A stretch of DNA of 48,285 bases from Flavobacterium sp. YO12 (GCF_004119495.1 NZ_NRQU01000034.1:1-48285); one strand, 5' to 3'. Numbered from the stretch's first letter, positions 35,069-44,642 are shown. The notes: generated from the letters alone by a model not told the origin. Numbers and translations: made by a program.

Positions 35069-36389
35069 TTTTGTGGTTATTTTTTTTAGTTAGTGTTTCG
35101 CTTAAAGCTTCTAAAGAGATTCCTTTTGTTTCCGGCATCAGAAAAAATACAAACAACAGCTGAAATACCATCATTATTGTAAAAATAAGGAATACTACTT
35201 CGGGTCCGATTTCTGAAAATAACATTGGAATTAAAGAGGGAATAATTGCTGCTAAAACCCAATGTACTGAACTTCCAAATGCCTGTCCAGATGCGCGAAT
35301 ATGATTTGGGAATATTTCTGAAATGAAAACCCAAATGACCGCGCCCTGACCAATTGCATGTGAAGCAATAAAAAGGAAAAGGAAAATAGGAACTGATAAG
35401 CCTCCCCAATTGTAATAGAAAGAAGCCGATACTAGTCCGAGTGAAATAATATATCCAACAGAACCAATGTACATTAACAACTTTCTTCCTAATTTGTCAA
35501 TTAATGCCACACCAATTAAGGTGAAAATAAGATTTGTAACTCCAATTCCGATACTGCTTAACAACGCTGTATTTTGTCCTAATCCGGCTTCTTCAAAAAT
35601 TCTTGGCGCATAATAAAGAAATGCATTAATTCCCGAAAACTGATTGAAAAAGGCAATTAAAAAAGCCAGAATCAAAGGGAAACGGTATTTCTTCATGAAA
35701 ATATTTTCGTGTTTCGTAACACCGTTTTCACGGGAATCATCCATCAAGTCTGAAATATTTGCAGATGGATCAATAGTATATAAAACTTTACGAGCTTCTT
35801 CGTCACGGTTTTTAGACAAAAGCCATCTTGGACTTTCAGGAATTGTTAAAATAAAAAGTATATAAATAAGCGAAGGAATTGCCTGAACCCCAATCATCCA
35901 TCTCCAAGCATTTTCTCCAATATCTTTTAGAAAATAATTAGATATAAAAGCAATTAAAATTCCTAATACAATATTAAACTGATATAAAGCGACCAATCTT
36001 CCGCGTTTGTCTGCCGGAGCAATTTCTGATACATAAGCCGGAGCAGCAATAGTAGAAGCGCCAACTCCTAAACCTCCAATAAATCTAAAGGCAGCAAAAA
36101 CAAACGGATCATTAGCGAAAGCGGCACCAATTGCTGAAGCAAAATATAAAATACCAATCCAGAACAACGTTTTTTTACGTCCTATTTTATTAGTTGGGAT
36201 TCCTCCAAAGATTGCACCAACTACAGTTCCCCATAATGCCATTGCCATAACAACTGAACCATGAAAGGCATCTGACGAGTGCCACAGAAGCTGTAATTGT
36301 TTATCAGCTCCAGAAATAACTACGGTATCAAAACCGAAAAGAAAACCTGCCAGTGCAGCAGTAACAGACCAAATCAATATCTTATTCAT
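35031..36389 (-). CDS. MFS sugar porter, probable fructose importer
   Basis: 452 residues with twelve hydrophobic segments. Sugar-porter signatures are present: GRKK after helix 2, RFIGGLGVGAST, APAYVSEIAPADKRGR, PESPRWL between helices 6 and 7, QFSGINAFLYYAP in helix 7, and PETKG at the end of helix 12. It is an inner-membrane symporter. Its place in the locus matches BT1758, and fructose is the likely substrate. First gene of the polycistronic fructan operon. Its 3' end overlaps the GH32 start by 38 bp. The cytoplasmic C-terminal tail is short. Confidence 0.88.
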   Translation of the reverse strand: MNKILIWSVTAALAGFLFGFDTVVISGADKQLQLLWHSSDAFHGSVVMAMALWGTVVGAIFGGIPTNKIGRKKTLFWIGILYFASAIGAAFANDPFVFAAFRFIGGLGVGASTIAAPAYVSEIAPADKRGRLVALYQFNIVLGILIAFISNYFLKDIGENAWRWMIGVQAIPSLIYILFILTIPESPRWLLSKNRDEEARKVLYTIDPSANISDLMDDSRENGVTKHENIFMKKYRFPLILAFLIAFFNQFSGINAFLYYAPRIFEEAGLGQNTALLSSIGIGVTNLIFTLIGVALIDKLGRKLLMYIGSVGYIISLGLVSASFYYNWGGLSVPIFLFLFIASHAIGQGAVIWVFISEIFPNHIRASGQAFGSSVHWVLAAIIPSLIPMLFSEIGPEVVFLIFTIMMVFQLLFVFFLMPETKGISLEALSETLTKKNNHKNEIKETSAVSSL

Positions 36390-36499
36390 TGTACATGTAT
36401 TAAAAACTTGTTGCTAAGATATCTGCAAAAAAAACAACTTATTTTTAATGATGTTACAATTTATTTCTATAAATATTGACAGTTTAGCATTTTAAACGC

Positions 36500-36522
36500 A
36501 AAACCTTTATTTACAAGGTTTT
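36500..36522 (-). terminator. Weak hairpin between sensor gene and fructan operon
   Basis: AAAACCTT and AAGGTTTT form an 8-bp stem with a 7-nt loop about 100 bp past the sensor's stop. It may terminate the sensor transcript, or may be an operator half-site pair upstream of the porter gene. I found no convincing TAnnTTTG box in the 230-bp gap. Confidence 0.35.
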
Positions 36523-36619
36523 ACACAAATTAAAAAACTTTTACGAAAACCATGTAGTTTCGATTTTGTTACATAACCTTCAAAATTGATACTTTAAAAG
36601 AAACAATTTCAAAGACAAA

Positions 36620-39358
36620 TTAGTTGGACGTTTTATATTCTTTAGGAGAAATTCCAAATTTATTCTTAAAAGCTGTAGAAAAATAGTTTGGAGAGGAGAA
36701 ACCTAATGAGTACGCAATTTCAGAAATATTCATTTCATTTGACTTCAAAAGCTCTGCGGCTTTCTCTAATTTGACATTATTAATATGATCACTAATATTA
36801 ATTCCGATAATTGCTTTCACTTTTCTATACAGCTGAACTCTCGAAACGCCCAATTTATCCGCTAAATCCTCAACTGAAAACTTTGGATTCTCGACATTTT
36901 TTTTAATAATATCATTCATTTTGGTAATAAAGGATTGTTCCTGATTTCCAAATTTAGATTCAGGTTCGACTCTGTAAATATTATTGGTGTAATAATAACG
37001 TAATTTTTCTCTGTTGAAAAGCAAACTCGTAAGAGATTGTTTTAGAATTGAAAGACTAAAAGGTTTTGTCAAATACTGGTCTACTCCACTCTGCAAGCCT
37101 CTTAAAACGGATTCTTTATTACTTTGCGCCGTTAGAATTATAATAGGAATATGTGAGGAACGAAGATCTTTCTTTAGTTCTTTGCTGATTTCGTAACCAT
37201 CCTTATCAACTAAATTAATATCGCAGATAATAATATCCGGAATAATTTCCAATGCTTTTTCAATTGCATCGCTTCCGTCAGAATTATAAACTACATATTC
37301 ATTGGACAGTTTTGCTTTTAGAAAATTTACCAAATCTAAGTTGTCTTCTATAATTAACAGCGAATGTTTTTCAGCATCAGAAATAGTATTTGACTCTTTT
37401 AAATCGGGTTCTATGTTTAAATTATCGGTAATTAAGTTTGGAATACTGGCTAGACTTTCGACTTTCTGAATAATTTCAGCAGGCTGCAAATGACTGTTTC
37501 CTTTTAATAACGTAATTACAAATTCACTGCCTTGTTTTGATTTAAGTTCGATAGTTCCCTGATGCAAAAGCACAAACTCTTTAGACAAATGCAAACCAAT
37601 TCCGGAGCTGTTTTTATTATTGTTTGAAGCCCTGAAAAATGGATCAAAAACATTTGAAAGCTCATCGTCAGGAATTCCAATTCCGGAATCTTTAAAATGA
37701 ATCTTTACCGTGTTATCCTGATTTTCGACAATCGAAATACTAATTTTTCCATTGTCCGGCGTAAATTTAAAAGCATTCGACAATAGATTGAAATAGACTT
37801 TATCCATTAAACCACGGTCAATAAACAGTTCCAGGTTTTTGTTTTTACAGACTAATTGAAAATCAATATTTCTTCGGGCTGCTTCGCCTTTAAAATTAGC
37901 CATGACTTCATTTGTAAAATCATAAATCTTAGTATTGGAAGCTCTCAACCTGAATTTCTGTTCTTCAATTTTCCTGAAATCCAGTAATTGATTGATCAAA
38001 CGAAGTAATCTGTTTGAGTTTTTGTGAATCAATTTCACTTCATCTATCAATGCGGTTCCTTTGATTTTCTCATTTTCAATTAAAGATTCCACATAACTCA
38101 TTATTAAAGTTATAGGCGTTTTAAATTCATGTGAAAGTCCGGTAAAGAAATTCAGTTTTGCTTCATTGCTTTTAGCCGCAATCTGCGCCATTTCCTGAAT
38201 TTCATTGTTTTGATCAATTACCGTTTGATTGATTCTTTCTAATTGTTTTTTCTTTTTTGAAATCGAAATTGTAGAATAAATACTATAAACCGTTAAACTT
38301 AAGATAATTACAAGAAAAAAACTTAGCAATCTTACCAAATTATTCTGCGAAGCATATTCCCTTTCCTGTACTTTAATAGCGCCTTGCTGTGACTCGATTA
38401 CCAACTGCTGCTGATCGACTTTATCCATCTGATTTTCGATAATTTCAGCATTGTTTTTATCGATAACAATCGTGTTTAGGATGTTATTTCTGGAAATTGA
38501 TTCTTTGTTGTACATTTTCAATGCCAATTTTAAAGCTTCGTTTCCTCCGGTCGGATATAAAATTGTTCCATCAAGCACACCGCTTTTTACCAATTCAATA
38601 CCGCCATTTACAGAGTTTAAAGCATCAACACCAATAAACTTTATTTTCTTTTCAAGCCCCAAGGTTTTAGCAGTTTCCCAAGCGCTTAAAGCCATTCTGT
38701 CGTTGTGAGCGAAAATATATTCAACATTTGGATTTTGGAGAAGAATTGCCTTCAAAGACGCTTTTACCGATTCTTTTTCCCAGTCGCCCTGAATGGTGTT
38801 AACAATCTTAAAACGCTTATTTTCCTTGATAATCTGATTGAAACCAAGCGTTCTTTCGTAAGCCGGAGATGATCCGCTTGCACCAGTAATTTCTATAATA
38901 TTGCCAGAACCTTTACTGTGAGAAATAATGTAACGACCAGCTATTCGGCCAATTTCAATATTATCAGCTCCGAGATAAGCTGTGTAACTTTCTCCTTCAA
39001 TTTTTCGATCAACTACAAGAACAGGAATTCCCGCTTTTATAGATTTTTCAACAACTGCCGTTAAAGGTTTGGACTGAATTGGCGATACAATAATAACATC
39101 AACTTTATTAGAAATAAAACGCTCAATATCTTCGATTTGTTTCCCAACATTATTATTAGCGTCTTTGATTGTCAAATCGACTTCAGGTCGCAAAGAAGCT
39201 TCGATTTTTATAGAACTGTTCATTTGCTTGCGCCAATCATCAGTTGTCATCGCTTGCGAGAAACCGACTTTAATTTTGTCTCCCTGTTTTTGCTTACAGG
39301 AAACCAGACTTAATGATGCTGCCAAAAACAGCAAAATATACTTTACAAATTGATACAT
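36620..39358 (-). CDS. Hybrid two-component sensor/regulator with periplasmic sugar-binding domain (BT1754-like)
   Basis: 912 residues. The N-terminal signal or anchor has a lipobox-like end (SLVSC, Cys21). A LacI/ribose-binding-like periplasmic domain spans about 28-310 (KVGFSQAMTTDDWR, VDVIIVSP, IPVLVVDRKI, FAHNDRMALSAWE). One transmembrane helix lies at 342-362. HisKA has phosphoacceptor H410 (SHEFKTP). The HATPase spans about 510-620 (NLLSNAFKF, DSGIGIP, SSGIGLHLS). The receiver at 667-780 has D713 as phospho-acceptor and K765. AraC-type DNA-binding helices span 815-910. This architecture is that of BT1754, which binds fructose directly and switches on the levan locus. Gene position and content support the same role. 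It is transcribed in the same direction as the operon, 230 bp upstream. Confidence 0.93.
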   Translation of the reverse strand: MYQFVKYILLFLAASLSLVSCKQKQGDKIKVGFSQAMTTDDWRKQMNSSIKIEASLRPEVDLTIKDANNNVGKQIEDIERFISNKVDVIIVSPIQSKPLTAVVEKSIKAGIPVLVVDRKIEGESYTAYLGADNIEIGRIAGRYIISHSKGSGNIIEITGASGSSPAYERTLGFNQIIKENKRFKIVNTIQGDWEKESVKASLKAILLQNPNVEYIFAHNDRMALSAWETAKTLGLEKKIKFIGVDALNSVNGGIELVKSGVLDGTILYPTGGNEALKLALKMYNKESISRNNILNTIVIDKNNAEIIENQMDKVDQQQLVIESQQGAIKVQEREYASQNNLVRLLSFFLVIILSLTVYSIYSTISISKKKKQLERINQTVIDQNNEIQEMAQIAAKSNEAKLNFFTGLSHEFKTPITLIMSYVESLIENEKIKGTALIDEVKLIHKNSNRLLRLINQLLDFRKIEEQKFRLRASNTKIYDFTNEVMANFKGEAARRNIDFQLVCKNKNLELFIDRGLMDKVYFNLLSNAFKFTPDNGKISISIVENQDNTVKIHFKDSGIGIPDDELSNVFDPFFRASNNNKNSSGIGLHLSKEFVLLHQGTIELKSKQGSEFVITLLKGNSHLQPAEIIQKVESLASIPNLITDNLNIEPDLKESNTISDAEKHSLLIIEDNLDLVNFLKAKLSNEYVVYNSDGSDAIEKALEIIPDIIICDINLVDKDGYEISKELKKDLRSSHIPIIILTAQSNKESVLRGLQSGVDQYLTKPFSLSILKQSLTSLLFNREKLRYYYTNNIYRVEPESKFGNQEQSFITKMNDIIKKNVENPKFSVEDLADKLGVSRVQLYRKVKAIIGINISDHINNVKLEKAAELLKSNEMNISEIAYSLGFSSPNYFSTAFKNKFGISPKEYKTSN

Positions 39359-39748
39359 GAAATTATAAGTTTATGTAAATGAAAATGAGTTTCAAAAAAA
39401 TACCCTTGTGAACCAACAGCCTGTCAAAATAATTAGGAAGGATTATTTTGTTATGACAAGTAAGAAGTGCATATGTGAATGTAAAGATAAAATTAAACTT
39501 TAAAATTTTAACAATGATAGCTCACAATTTATCATTCTTATGATCAACTCAATATGCATAACAACATTTTGGTTAGACCTTCAGTAGCTAAAAATTGAAC
39601 TTAATGGTGCAAAATCAATTATTACACAAGTTATGCTAAAAATTCTGTTTATATCAAATCAGTCATGTTCTCAAGATATTATATGACCAAAACACCTTTT
39701 TAAAATCATTTTTCACTAAATTTACGTATCAACTTTTAATGAATTTAC
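39359..39748. other. Divergent intergenic region between sensor and fdhD
   Basis: 390 bp, AT-rich, containing the start regions of two divergent genes. No exact TAnnTTTG box was found on either strand. TAAATTTA at about 39717 is a near match for fdhD. No RNA gene or repeat is evident. Confidence 0.35.
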
Positions 39749-40621
39749 ATGGAAATGAATGATTTGCAGTCAGTGTCCATTAAAGACATGCCTATTAGAA
39801 AAGTAAATGGCTTTGAAAGTTCATTTTTTGCAGACACACTTTCTGTAGAAGAACCGCTGGAGATAAGAATTTCATACGGACCTGAAACCCAAAAAACGTA
39901 CAAGAACATCTCCGTGACCATGCGTACACCTGGCAATGACTTTGATCTTGCGATTGGTTTTTTATATACCGAAGGCATTATAACTTCTTACCTGAATATA
40001 AAAAAAGTCTATCACATAAAAATGAACTGTGGATTACAAAAGAAAAATATTGTTCAGGTAGATCTTATAGAAAATTTTACTCCGCATTTGATGCAGTCCG
40101 ACCGAAATTTTTATACAACTTCCAGCTGCGGGGTGTGTGGGAAAAGCTCCATTGAATCTATTAAAACAGTTAGCGTTTTTAATCATTTAGAAAATCCTAA
40201 ATTAAATATCACGACAGATATACTTTATCAATTACCTCAAAAGTTACGTTTAGCTCAAAGCAATTTTGCTGCTACTGGAGGTATTCATGCATCAGGGCTT
40301 TTTACTGTTGAAGGTGATTTACTTCTTTTACGTGAAGATGTTGGAAGACACAATGCACTCGATAAATTAATTGGCTGTGCATTAATAGACAACTTATTGC
40401 CCTTAAACAAACATATATTACTTCTTAGTGGCAGAATTAGTTTTGAATTAATTCAAAAAGCCGCTATGGCAGGCATATCAGTTGTAGCCGCAATTGGTGC
40501 TCCGTCAACTCTCGCAGTAGAAATAGCTGCCGAATTTAACATTACCCTTTTAGGTTTTCTTAAAGAAGATAGATTTAATATATATTACTCTAGTGAAAAG
40601 GTGTCAATAACAACTTCATAA
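39749..40621 (+). CDS. FdhD, sulfurtransferase for formate dehydrogenase
   Basis: 290 residues, cytoplasmic. The FdhD family is identified by EEPLEIRI, RTPGNDFDLAIGFLYTEGI, the Cys loop SSCGVCG with C127 and C130, GGIHASGLF, LREDVGRHNALDKLIG and SGRISFELIQKA. FdhD passes sulfur from a cysteine desulfurase to the bis-MGD molybdenum cofactor, a step needed for formate dehydrogenase-type enzymes. The gene is 95 bp upstream of a molybdopterin oxidoreductase gene on the same strand, its presumed client. The CxxC loop is intact. Confidence 0.93.
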   Translation: MEMNDLQSVSIKDMPIRKVNGFESSFFADTLSVEEPLEIRISYGPETQKTYKNISVTMRTPGNDFDLAIGFLYTEGIITSYLNIKKVYHIKMNCGLQKKNIVQVDLIENFTPHLMQSDRNFYTTSSCGVCGKSSIESIKTVSVFNHLENPKLNITTDILYQLPQKLRLAQSNFAATGGIHASGLFTVEGDLLLLREDVGRHNALDKLIGCALIDNLLPLNKHILLLSGRISFELIQKAAMAGISVVAAIGAPSTLAVEIAAEFNITLLGFLKEDRFNIYYSSEKVSITTS

Positions 40622-40716
40622 AAAAATAAAATAATCAGTCAATAACTGCTATAAAAAAGTAATTGAAAAAGATTATTCAAAAACTCACCCAGAGATTCTG
40701 ATTAAATACTAAAGCT

Positions 40717-43071
40717 ATGAAAGAAGATCAACACAAAAAAAACACGAAAGAGCCGGATGCTGAAAATCCGTATAAACTTCTAGATCTTAAGTTGACAAAA
40801 GTAGAGAATTGGGCTGCCGGAGTTCCTGCTGTAATAGCAGCTTTTAGTGATCTTATTGAAGAAAAAACTCTTATGAGAGGCACAAAAGCTTTATTTAAGA
40901 TGAATCAGATTGGGGGTTTTGACTGCCCAAGCTGTGCGTGGCCTGATCCAGATGATGAGCGGTCGCCACTTGGCGAATACTGTGAGAACGGAGCTAAAGC
41001 ACTAGCCGAAGAAGCTACTTCCAAAAAAATTACAGCCGAGTTTTTTAAGGAAAACTCCGTATACAGTCTCGCCAAATTAGACGATTATCAGATTGGCAAG
41101 ATGGGGAGGCTAACTGAACCTATGTATCTTCCTCAAAATGGAACACACTACGAAGCTATCAGCTGGAACAATGCATTCAAAAAAATAGCGGAGCACCTCA
41201 CTGCGTTGAAATCACCAGATGAGGCTGCCTTTTACACCTCTGGAAGAACAAGCAATGAAACATCATTTCTTTACCAGCTCTTTGCAAAAGAATTTGGCAC
41301 CAATAATATGCCGGACTGTTCCAATATGTGTCATGAAACATCAGGATCCGCTTTAAGGCCTACTATCGGAATTGGAAAAGGCACCGTAACTCTGGAAGAT
41401 TTTTATGATACAGATGTTATTATAATCATTGGACAAAACCCAGGAACCAATGCTCCTAGAATGATGAGTGCATTAGCAAAAGGCAAGGCAAACGGAGCAA
41501 AAATTATCGCCATCAATCCTCTGCCCGAAGCAGGTTTAATGGGATTTCGAAATCCGCAGGAAATCAAAGGAATTATTAGAAATGGCGTTAAACTGGCTGA
41601 TCTTTATCTGCCTGTAAAAATAAATGGCGACATGGCTCTTTTAAAAGCTATTGAGACTATATTAATTGAATTGGAAAATAAAAATCCTGGAAAAATCTTT
41701 GATTATGATTTTATCAGAGAAAAAACGACTGGATACGATGCCTTCCTAAAACAATTCGAAAATTATAATCTTGATGATCTTGTAGAACTCTCCGGTGTTT
41801 CTAAAGAAGCACTTTATCAGATGGCTGAAATGATTGCATTTAAAAAACGAATCATTGTCTGCTGGGGAATGGGTCTTACACAGCAGCCCAATGGTGTAGA
41901 TATGATTAAAGAGATACTCAATATTCTATTGCTAAAAGGAAGCATTGGCAAACCAGGTGCAGGTGTCTGTCCTGTTCGTGGACACAGTAATGTTCAAGGA
42001 AACAGAACCATGATGATTGATGAAAAACCCAGTGACGAACAGCTGGATCGCTTACAGTCATTTTATGGATTCAACCCACCTCGCAAACATGGATACGATG
42101 TTGTTCGGGCTATTAAAGCAATGCATGAAGAAAAGGTAAAAATATTATTTTCAATGGGAGGTAATTTTCTATCCGCAACACCAGATACAAGCTTTACTGC
42201 AAATGCGCTAAGAAAATTGAATCTGACAGTCTGCATATCTACCAAACTCAATCGCAGTCATCTGATACATGGAAAAGAAGCAATCATATTACCTACGCTA
42301 TCCCGAAGCGACATTGATATAGTCAATGGTGAAATACAATTTATAACTACCGAAAATTCTATGGGAGTAGTACAGTCATCGAAAGGAATACTAAAGCCGA
42401 TATCAGATAATCTCATTAATGAGACACAGATTGTATGCAGAATGGCTATGGCCACATTAGGAAATAAATCGGTCATCAACTGGAAACGCTATCATGACAG
42501 TTATGATGCCGTGAGGGATGATATAGAAAAATGCATTCCCGGTTTTGAAAATTATAACCTAAAAGTGAGAGAAAAAGGAGGCTTTTATCTGCCTAATGCT
42601 GCGCGAGATGGACAATTTATCACTAAAGAATTTGGCGACCGTGCACCTTTTACATTAACTGAAATACCAGTTAATGATCTTAGTCACGATGAGTATCTGA
42701 TGGCAACAACTCGGACACACGACCAGTTTAATACTACAATTTATGGACTTGACGATCGCTATCGTGGTATAAAAAACGAACGTCGAGTAATATTTATGAA
42801 TCCAAAAGACATTGAGAAGGCGGGTTTCAAATCAGGCGATAAAGTCGATTTATTCAATTATGATGATGGTATTGAAAGAATTGCACCTTTATTTATTATT
42901 GTTTCTTATCAAATACCTGAGAAAAATACAGTTACTTATTTTCCTGAAACTAACGTCTTGGTTTCTGTAAACAATGTTGTAAAAGACAGTAATATGCCCG
43001 CATCAAAATATGTGAAGATTAAGATTAAAAAACACGATCCCAAGATTTACGAGAAGATAAATAAACTATGA
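40717..43071 (+). CDS. FdhF/YdeP-family molybdopterin oxidoreductase (formate dehydrogenase alpha-like)
   Basis: 784 residues with no signal peptide, so cytoplasmic. The N-terminus carries GGFDCPSCAWPDP (C70, C73), typical of the FdhF/YdeP group, in place of the four-Cys cluster loop of classical formate dehydrogenases. DCSNMCHETSG (C201, C205) lies near the molybdenum site. GQNPGTNAPRMM, CWGMGLTQ and CPVRGHSNVQGNRTM are molybdopterin-binding segments. The C-terminal MoCo-dinucleotide-binding domain begins near residue 640 (TRTHDQFNTTIYG). No separate iron-sulfur or membrane subunit gene is nearby. Members are often annotated as formate dehydrogenases, but the natural substrate of many is unproven. 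FdhD next door implies a sulfurated bis-MGD cofactor. Confidence 0.85.
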   Translation: MKEDQHKKNTKEPDAENPYKLLDLKLTKVENWAAGVPAVIAAFSDLIEEKTLMRGTKALFKMNQIGGFDCPSCAWPDPDDERSPLGEYCENGAKALAEEATSKKITAEFFKENSVYSLAKLDDYQIGKMGRLTEPMYLPQNGTHYEAISWNNAFKKIAEHLTALKSPDEAAFYTSGRTSNETSFLYQLFAKEFGTNNMPDCSNMCHETSGSALRPTIGIGKGTVTLEDFYDTDVIIIIGQNPGTNAPRMMSALAKGKANGAKIIAINPLPEAGLMGFRNPQEIKGIIRNGVKLADLYLPVKINGDMALLKAIETILIELENKNPGKIFDYDFIREKTTGYDAFLKQFENYNLDDLVELSGVSKEALYQMAEMIAFKKRIIVCWGMGLTQQPNGVDMIKEILNILLLKGSIGKPGAGVCPVRGHSNVQGNRTMMIDEKPSDEQLDRLQSFYGFNPPRKHGYDVVRAIKAMHEEKVKILFSMGGNFLSATPDTSFTANALRKLNLTVCISTKLNRSHLIHGKEAIILPTLSRSDIDIVNGEIQFITTENSMGVVQSSKGILKPISDNLINETQIVCRMAMATLGNKSVINWKRYHDSYDAVRDDIEKCIPGFENYNLKVREKGGFYLPNAARDGQFITKEFGDRAPFTLTEIPVNDLSHDEYLMATTRTHDQFNTTIYGLDDRYRGIKNERRVIFMNPKDIEKAGFKSGDKVDLFNYDDGIERIAPLFIIVSYQIPEKNTVTYFPETNVLVSVNNVVKDSNMPASKYVKIKIKKHDPKIYEKINKL

Positions 43072-43082
43072 CTAACTGTAGT

Positions 43083-43389
43083 TTATTTGTCTTCTGTATT
43101 ATTAAATGCTGAAGGCATTAATTGAATATTATATTTATGGGCCGCTTTTATCAATATTGGCAATAATACAGAAGCACCTGGAAGTAATACAAAAGGAATA
43201 CCAATACCCAGCATTTTCAACGAATCAAAAAGCTGGTTTTTTAGAACATTTTCCTCTTCATTACTTATTTTACCATTTTTTTATATACTTCTGAATAATC
43301 AAGCCGGCCTCCTTTTCTCCTTCCTCTTCTTTTTTCAGGTCGAATAAAAAAGAATGAACATTTTCTTCAATAATAGTTTCAATCTCCAT
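43083..43389 (-). pseudogene. Small LETM1-like protein gene, frameshifted at an A7 tract
   Basis: From the ATG at 43389 the minus strand reads M-E-I-E-T-I-I-E-E-N-V-H and on to K-Y-I-K-K-W and a stop. Removing one A from the seven-A tract (T7 at 43276-43282 on the plus strand) joins it to a second open frame that runs to the stop at 43083. That frame contains LKMLGIGIPFVLLPGASVLL and KYNIQLMPSAF, a motif like the C-terminal part of LETM1-related flavobacterial proteins. The rebuilt product is about 102 residues. The break may be a true mutation, a sequencing error in a homopolymer, or slippage that still gives some product. Confidence in the family link is moderate. Confidence 0.6.
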
Positions 43390-43457
43390 AAAATTTTGCT
43401 TGGTCAATTGTTATTCAATTTTCTTTAGGATTTCTAATTTATAATGAGAACAATATC

Positions 43458-44402
43458 TTACGAATCAGATTCAGCAGAATATTGATCTAATAAATCTAAT
43501 GCGGGTACAAAAAACAATGTTCCGGTTTCCGCGGTGCTAAAATCCAATATACGATCATAATTTCCAGGCGGGTTACCAATAAACATATTCTCTAACATTC
43601 TTCTTGTTGTACTGAATTTACTGGCATACGAAATAAAATAGGTACCGACTTCACCTTTAGCAGGATTGCCAAAAGGCATATTATCTCGTACAATTTTAAG
43701 GTCTTCTCCATTTTCATCCGTAATGGCCATAAGAGCACTATGAGAATTAACAGGTTTCACATCATCTTCCATTTCAATATCATTCATTTTAGACCTTCCA
43801 ATTACTTTTTCCTGATCTTCAGTCGATAGATTTCCCCAATTTTTCATATTATGAAAGTACTTCTGGACAAATAAATAACTTCCCCCTTTATAAGCAGCAT
43901 CCTCCTCGCCTACCACTGCAAAAAATTGTCTTTCCTCGCCTATTGGATTCTCGGTGCCATCTACAAAACCAATAATAGAACGCCCATCCCAATATCTAAA
44001 TCCGTGAATTTCTTCCAAACATTCTGCTGCTGACTTTATAACATTTGAAATTGCCAGAGCCATATCAAAACAAACAGCTGTATTTTGGCCTCTTAAATGA
44101 AAGTGAAGATCTCCTTCAGTAGCTTTTGCTGTATGTTTTGCCCCTCTAATCGATTCAAAATTCACTAATTCCTTAGGCAGAGGTTTTGGTAATCCAAGCT
44201 TTATCCACGCATCATATCCAACCCCCATTACACAGCTGCTTCGTCCATTAGGAATTCTTATTGTAAAAGAATTATTTAAATTATTTACTAAAGAACAAAG
44301 TTTTTCGAAAGAAGACTTTATATCAGTCTGATCTTTAAATTTCCAAACCATAAAAATGGTATTATTATTTGGGTAGTCGGTAACATTTTGTGATTGATTC
44401 AT
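43458..44402 (-). CDS. Dyp-type heme peroxidase (YfeX-like)
   Basis: 314 residues without a signal peptide or Tat motif, so cytoplasmic. The family signature GxxDG is GFVDG at 145-149 with catalytic D148, followed by TENP. The proximal heme ligand is H221 (NSHSALM), and the distal Arg is R239 (IVRDNMPFG). The C-terminal block FISYASKFSTTRRMLENMFIG is typical of class B (YfeX/EfeB-like) enzymes. It oxidises dyes or porphyrins with peroxide in vitro. The physiological role is unclear. The gene is not next to an encapsulin. It reads away from the Fic gene and towards the broken LETM1-like gene. Confidence 0.88.
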   Translation of the reverse strand: MNQSQNVTDYPNNNTIFMVWKFKDQTDIKSSFEKLCSLVNNLNNSFTIRIPNGRSSCVMGVGYDAWIKLGLPKPLPKELVNFESIRGAKHTAKATEGDLHFHLRGQNTAVCFDMALAISNVIKSAAECLEEIHGFRYWDGRSIIGFVDGTENPIGEERQFFAVVGEEDAAYKGGSYLFVQKYFHNMKNWGNLSTEDQEKVIGRSKMNDIEMEDDVKPVNSHSALMAITDENGEDLKIVRDNMPFGNPAKGEVGTYFISYASKFSTTRRMLENMFIGNPPGNYDRILDFSTAETGTLFFVPALDLLDQYSAESDS

Positions 44403-44563
44403 ACATGTTTCTATAAGTTATTTGCGATCAGAATTAAATTCCCACTATTAAACTAAAATTAATAATAAAAAATTACTTCTAACGTAAAAAGTAAATTTAA
44501 TGGTAGCATTCTACAATTTTGATTCTGTCTCATCTATCAAAATCTTGAGTTACCTCCATTTTT

Positions 44564-44580
44564 CCACAAAAACTTAAGGC
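44564..44580. repeat. Fourth copy of the CCACAAAAAsTTAAGGC repeat
   Basis: CCACAAAAACTTAAGGC differs by one base from the first copy at 23077. As there, it is preceded by a C/T-rich run (TACCTCCATTTTT). It lies between the Dyp peroxidase and Fic genes. Confidence 0.5.
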
Positions 44581-44642
44581 ACCAATCTTCACAATACTAA
44601 GAAATTAGACTCAAATCTTTTGATTATTTTTATTTCATATTT

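Noticed and set aside
36390..36619. Phased ATGTAAC operator also in front of the fructan operon
   Set aside because: Only isolated single TGTAAC matches occur here, without the 11-bp repetition seen at PUL 1.
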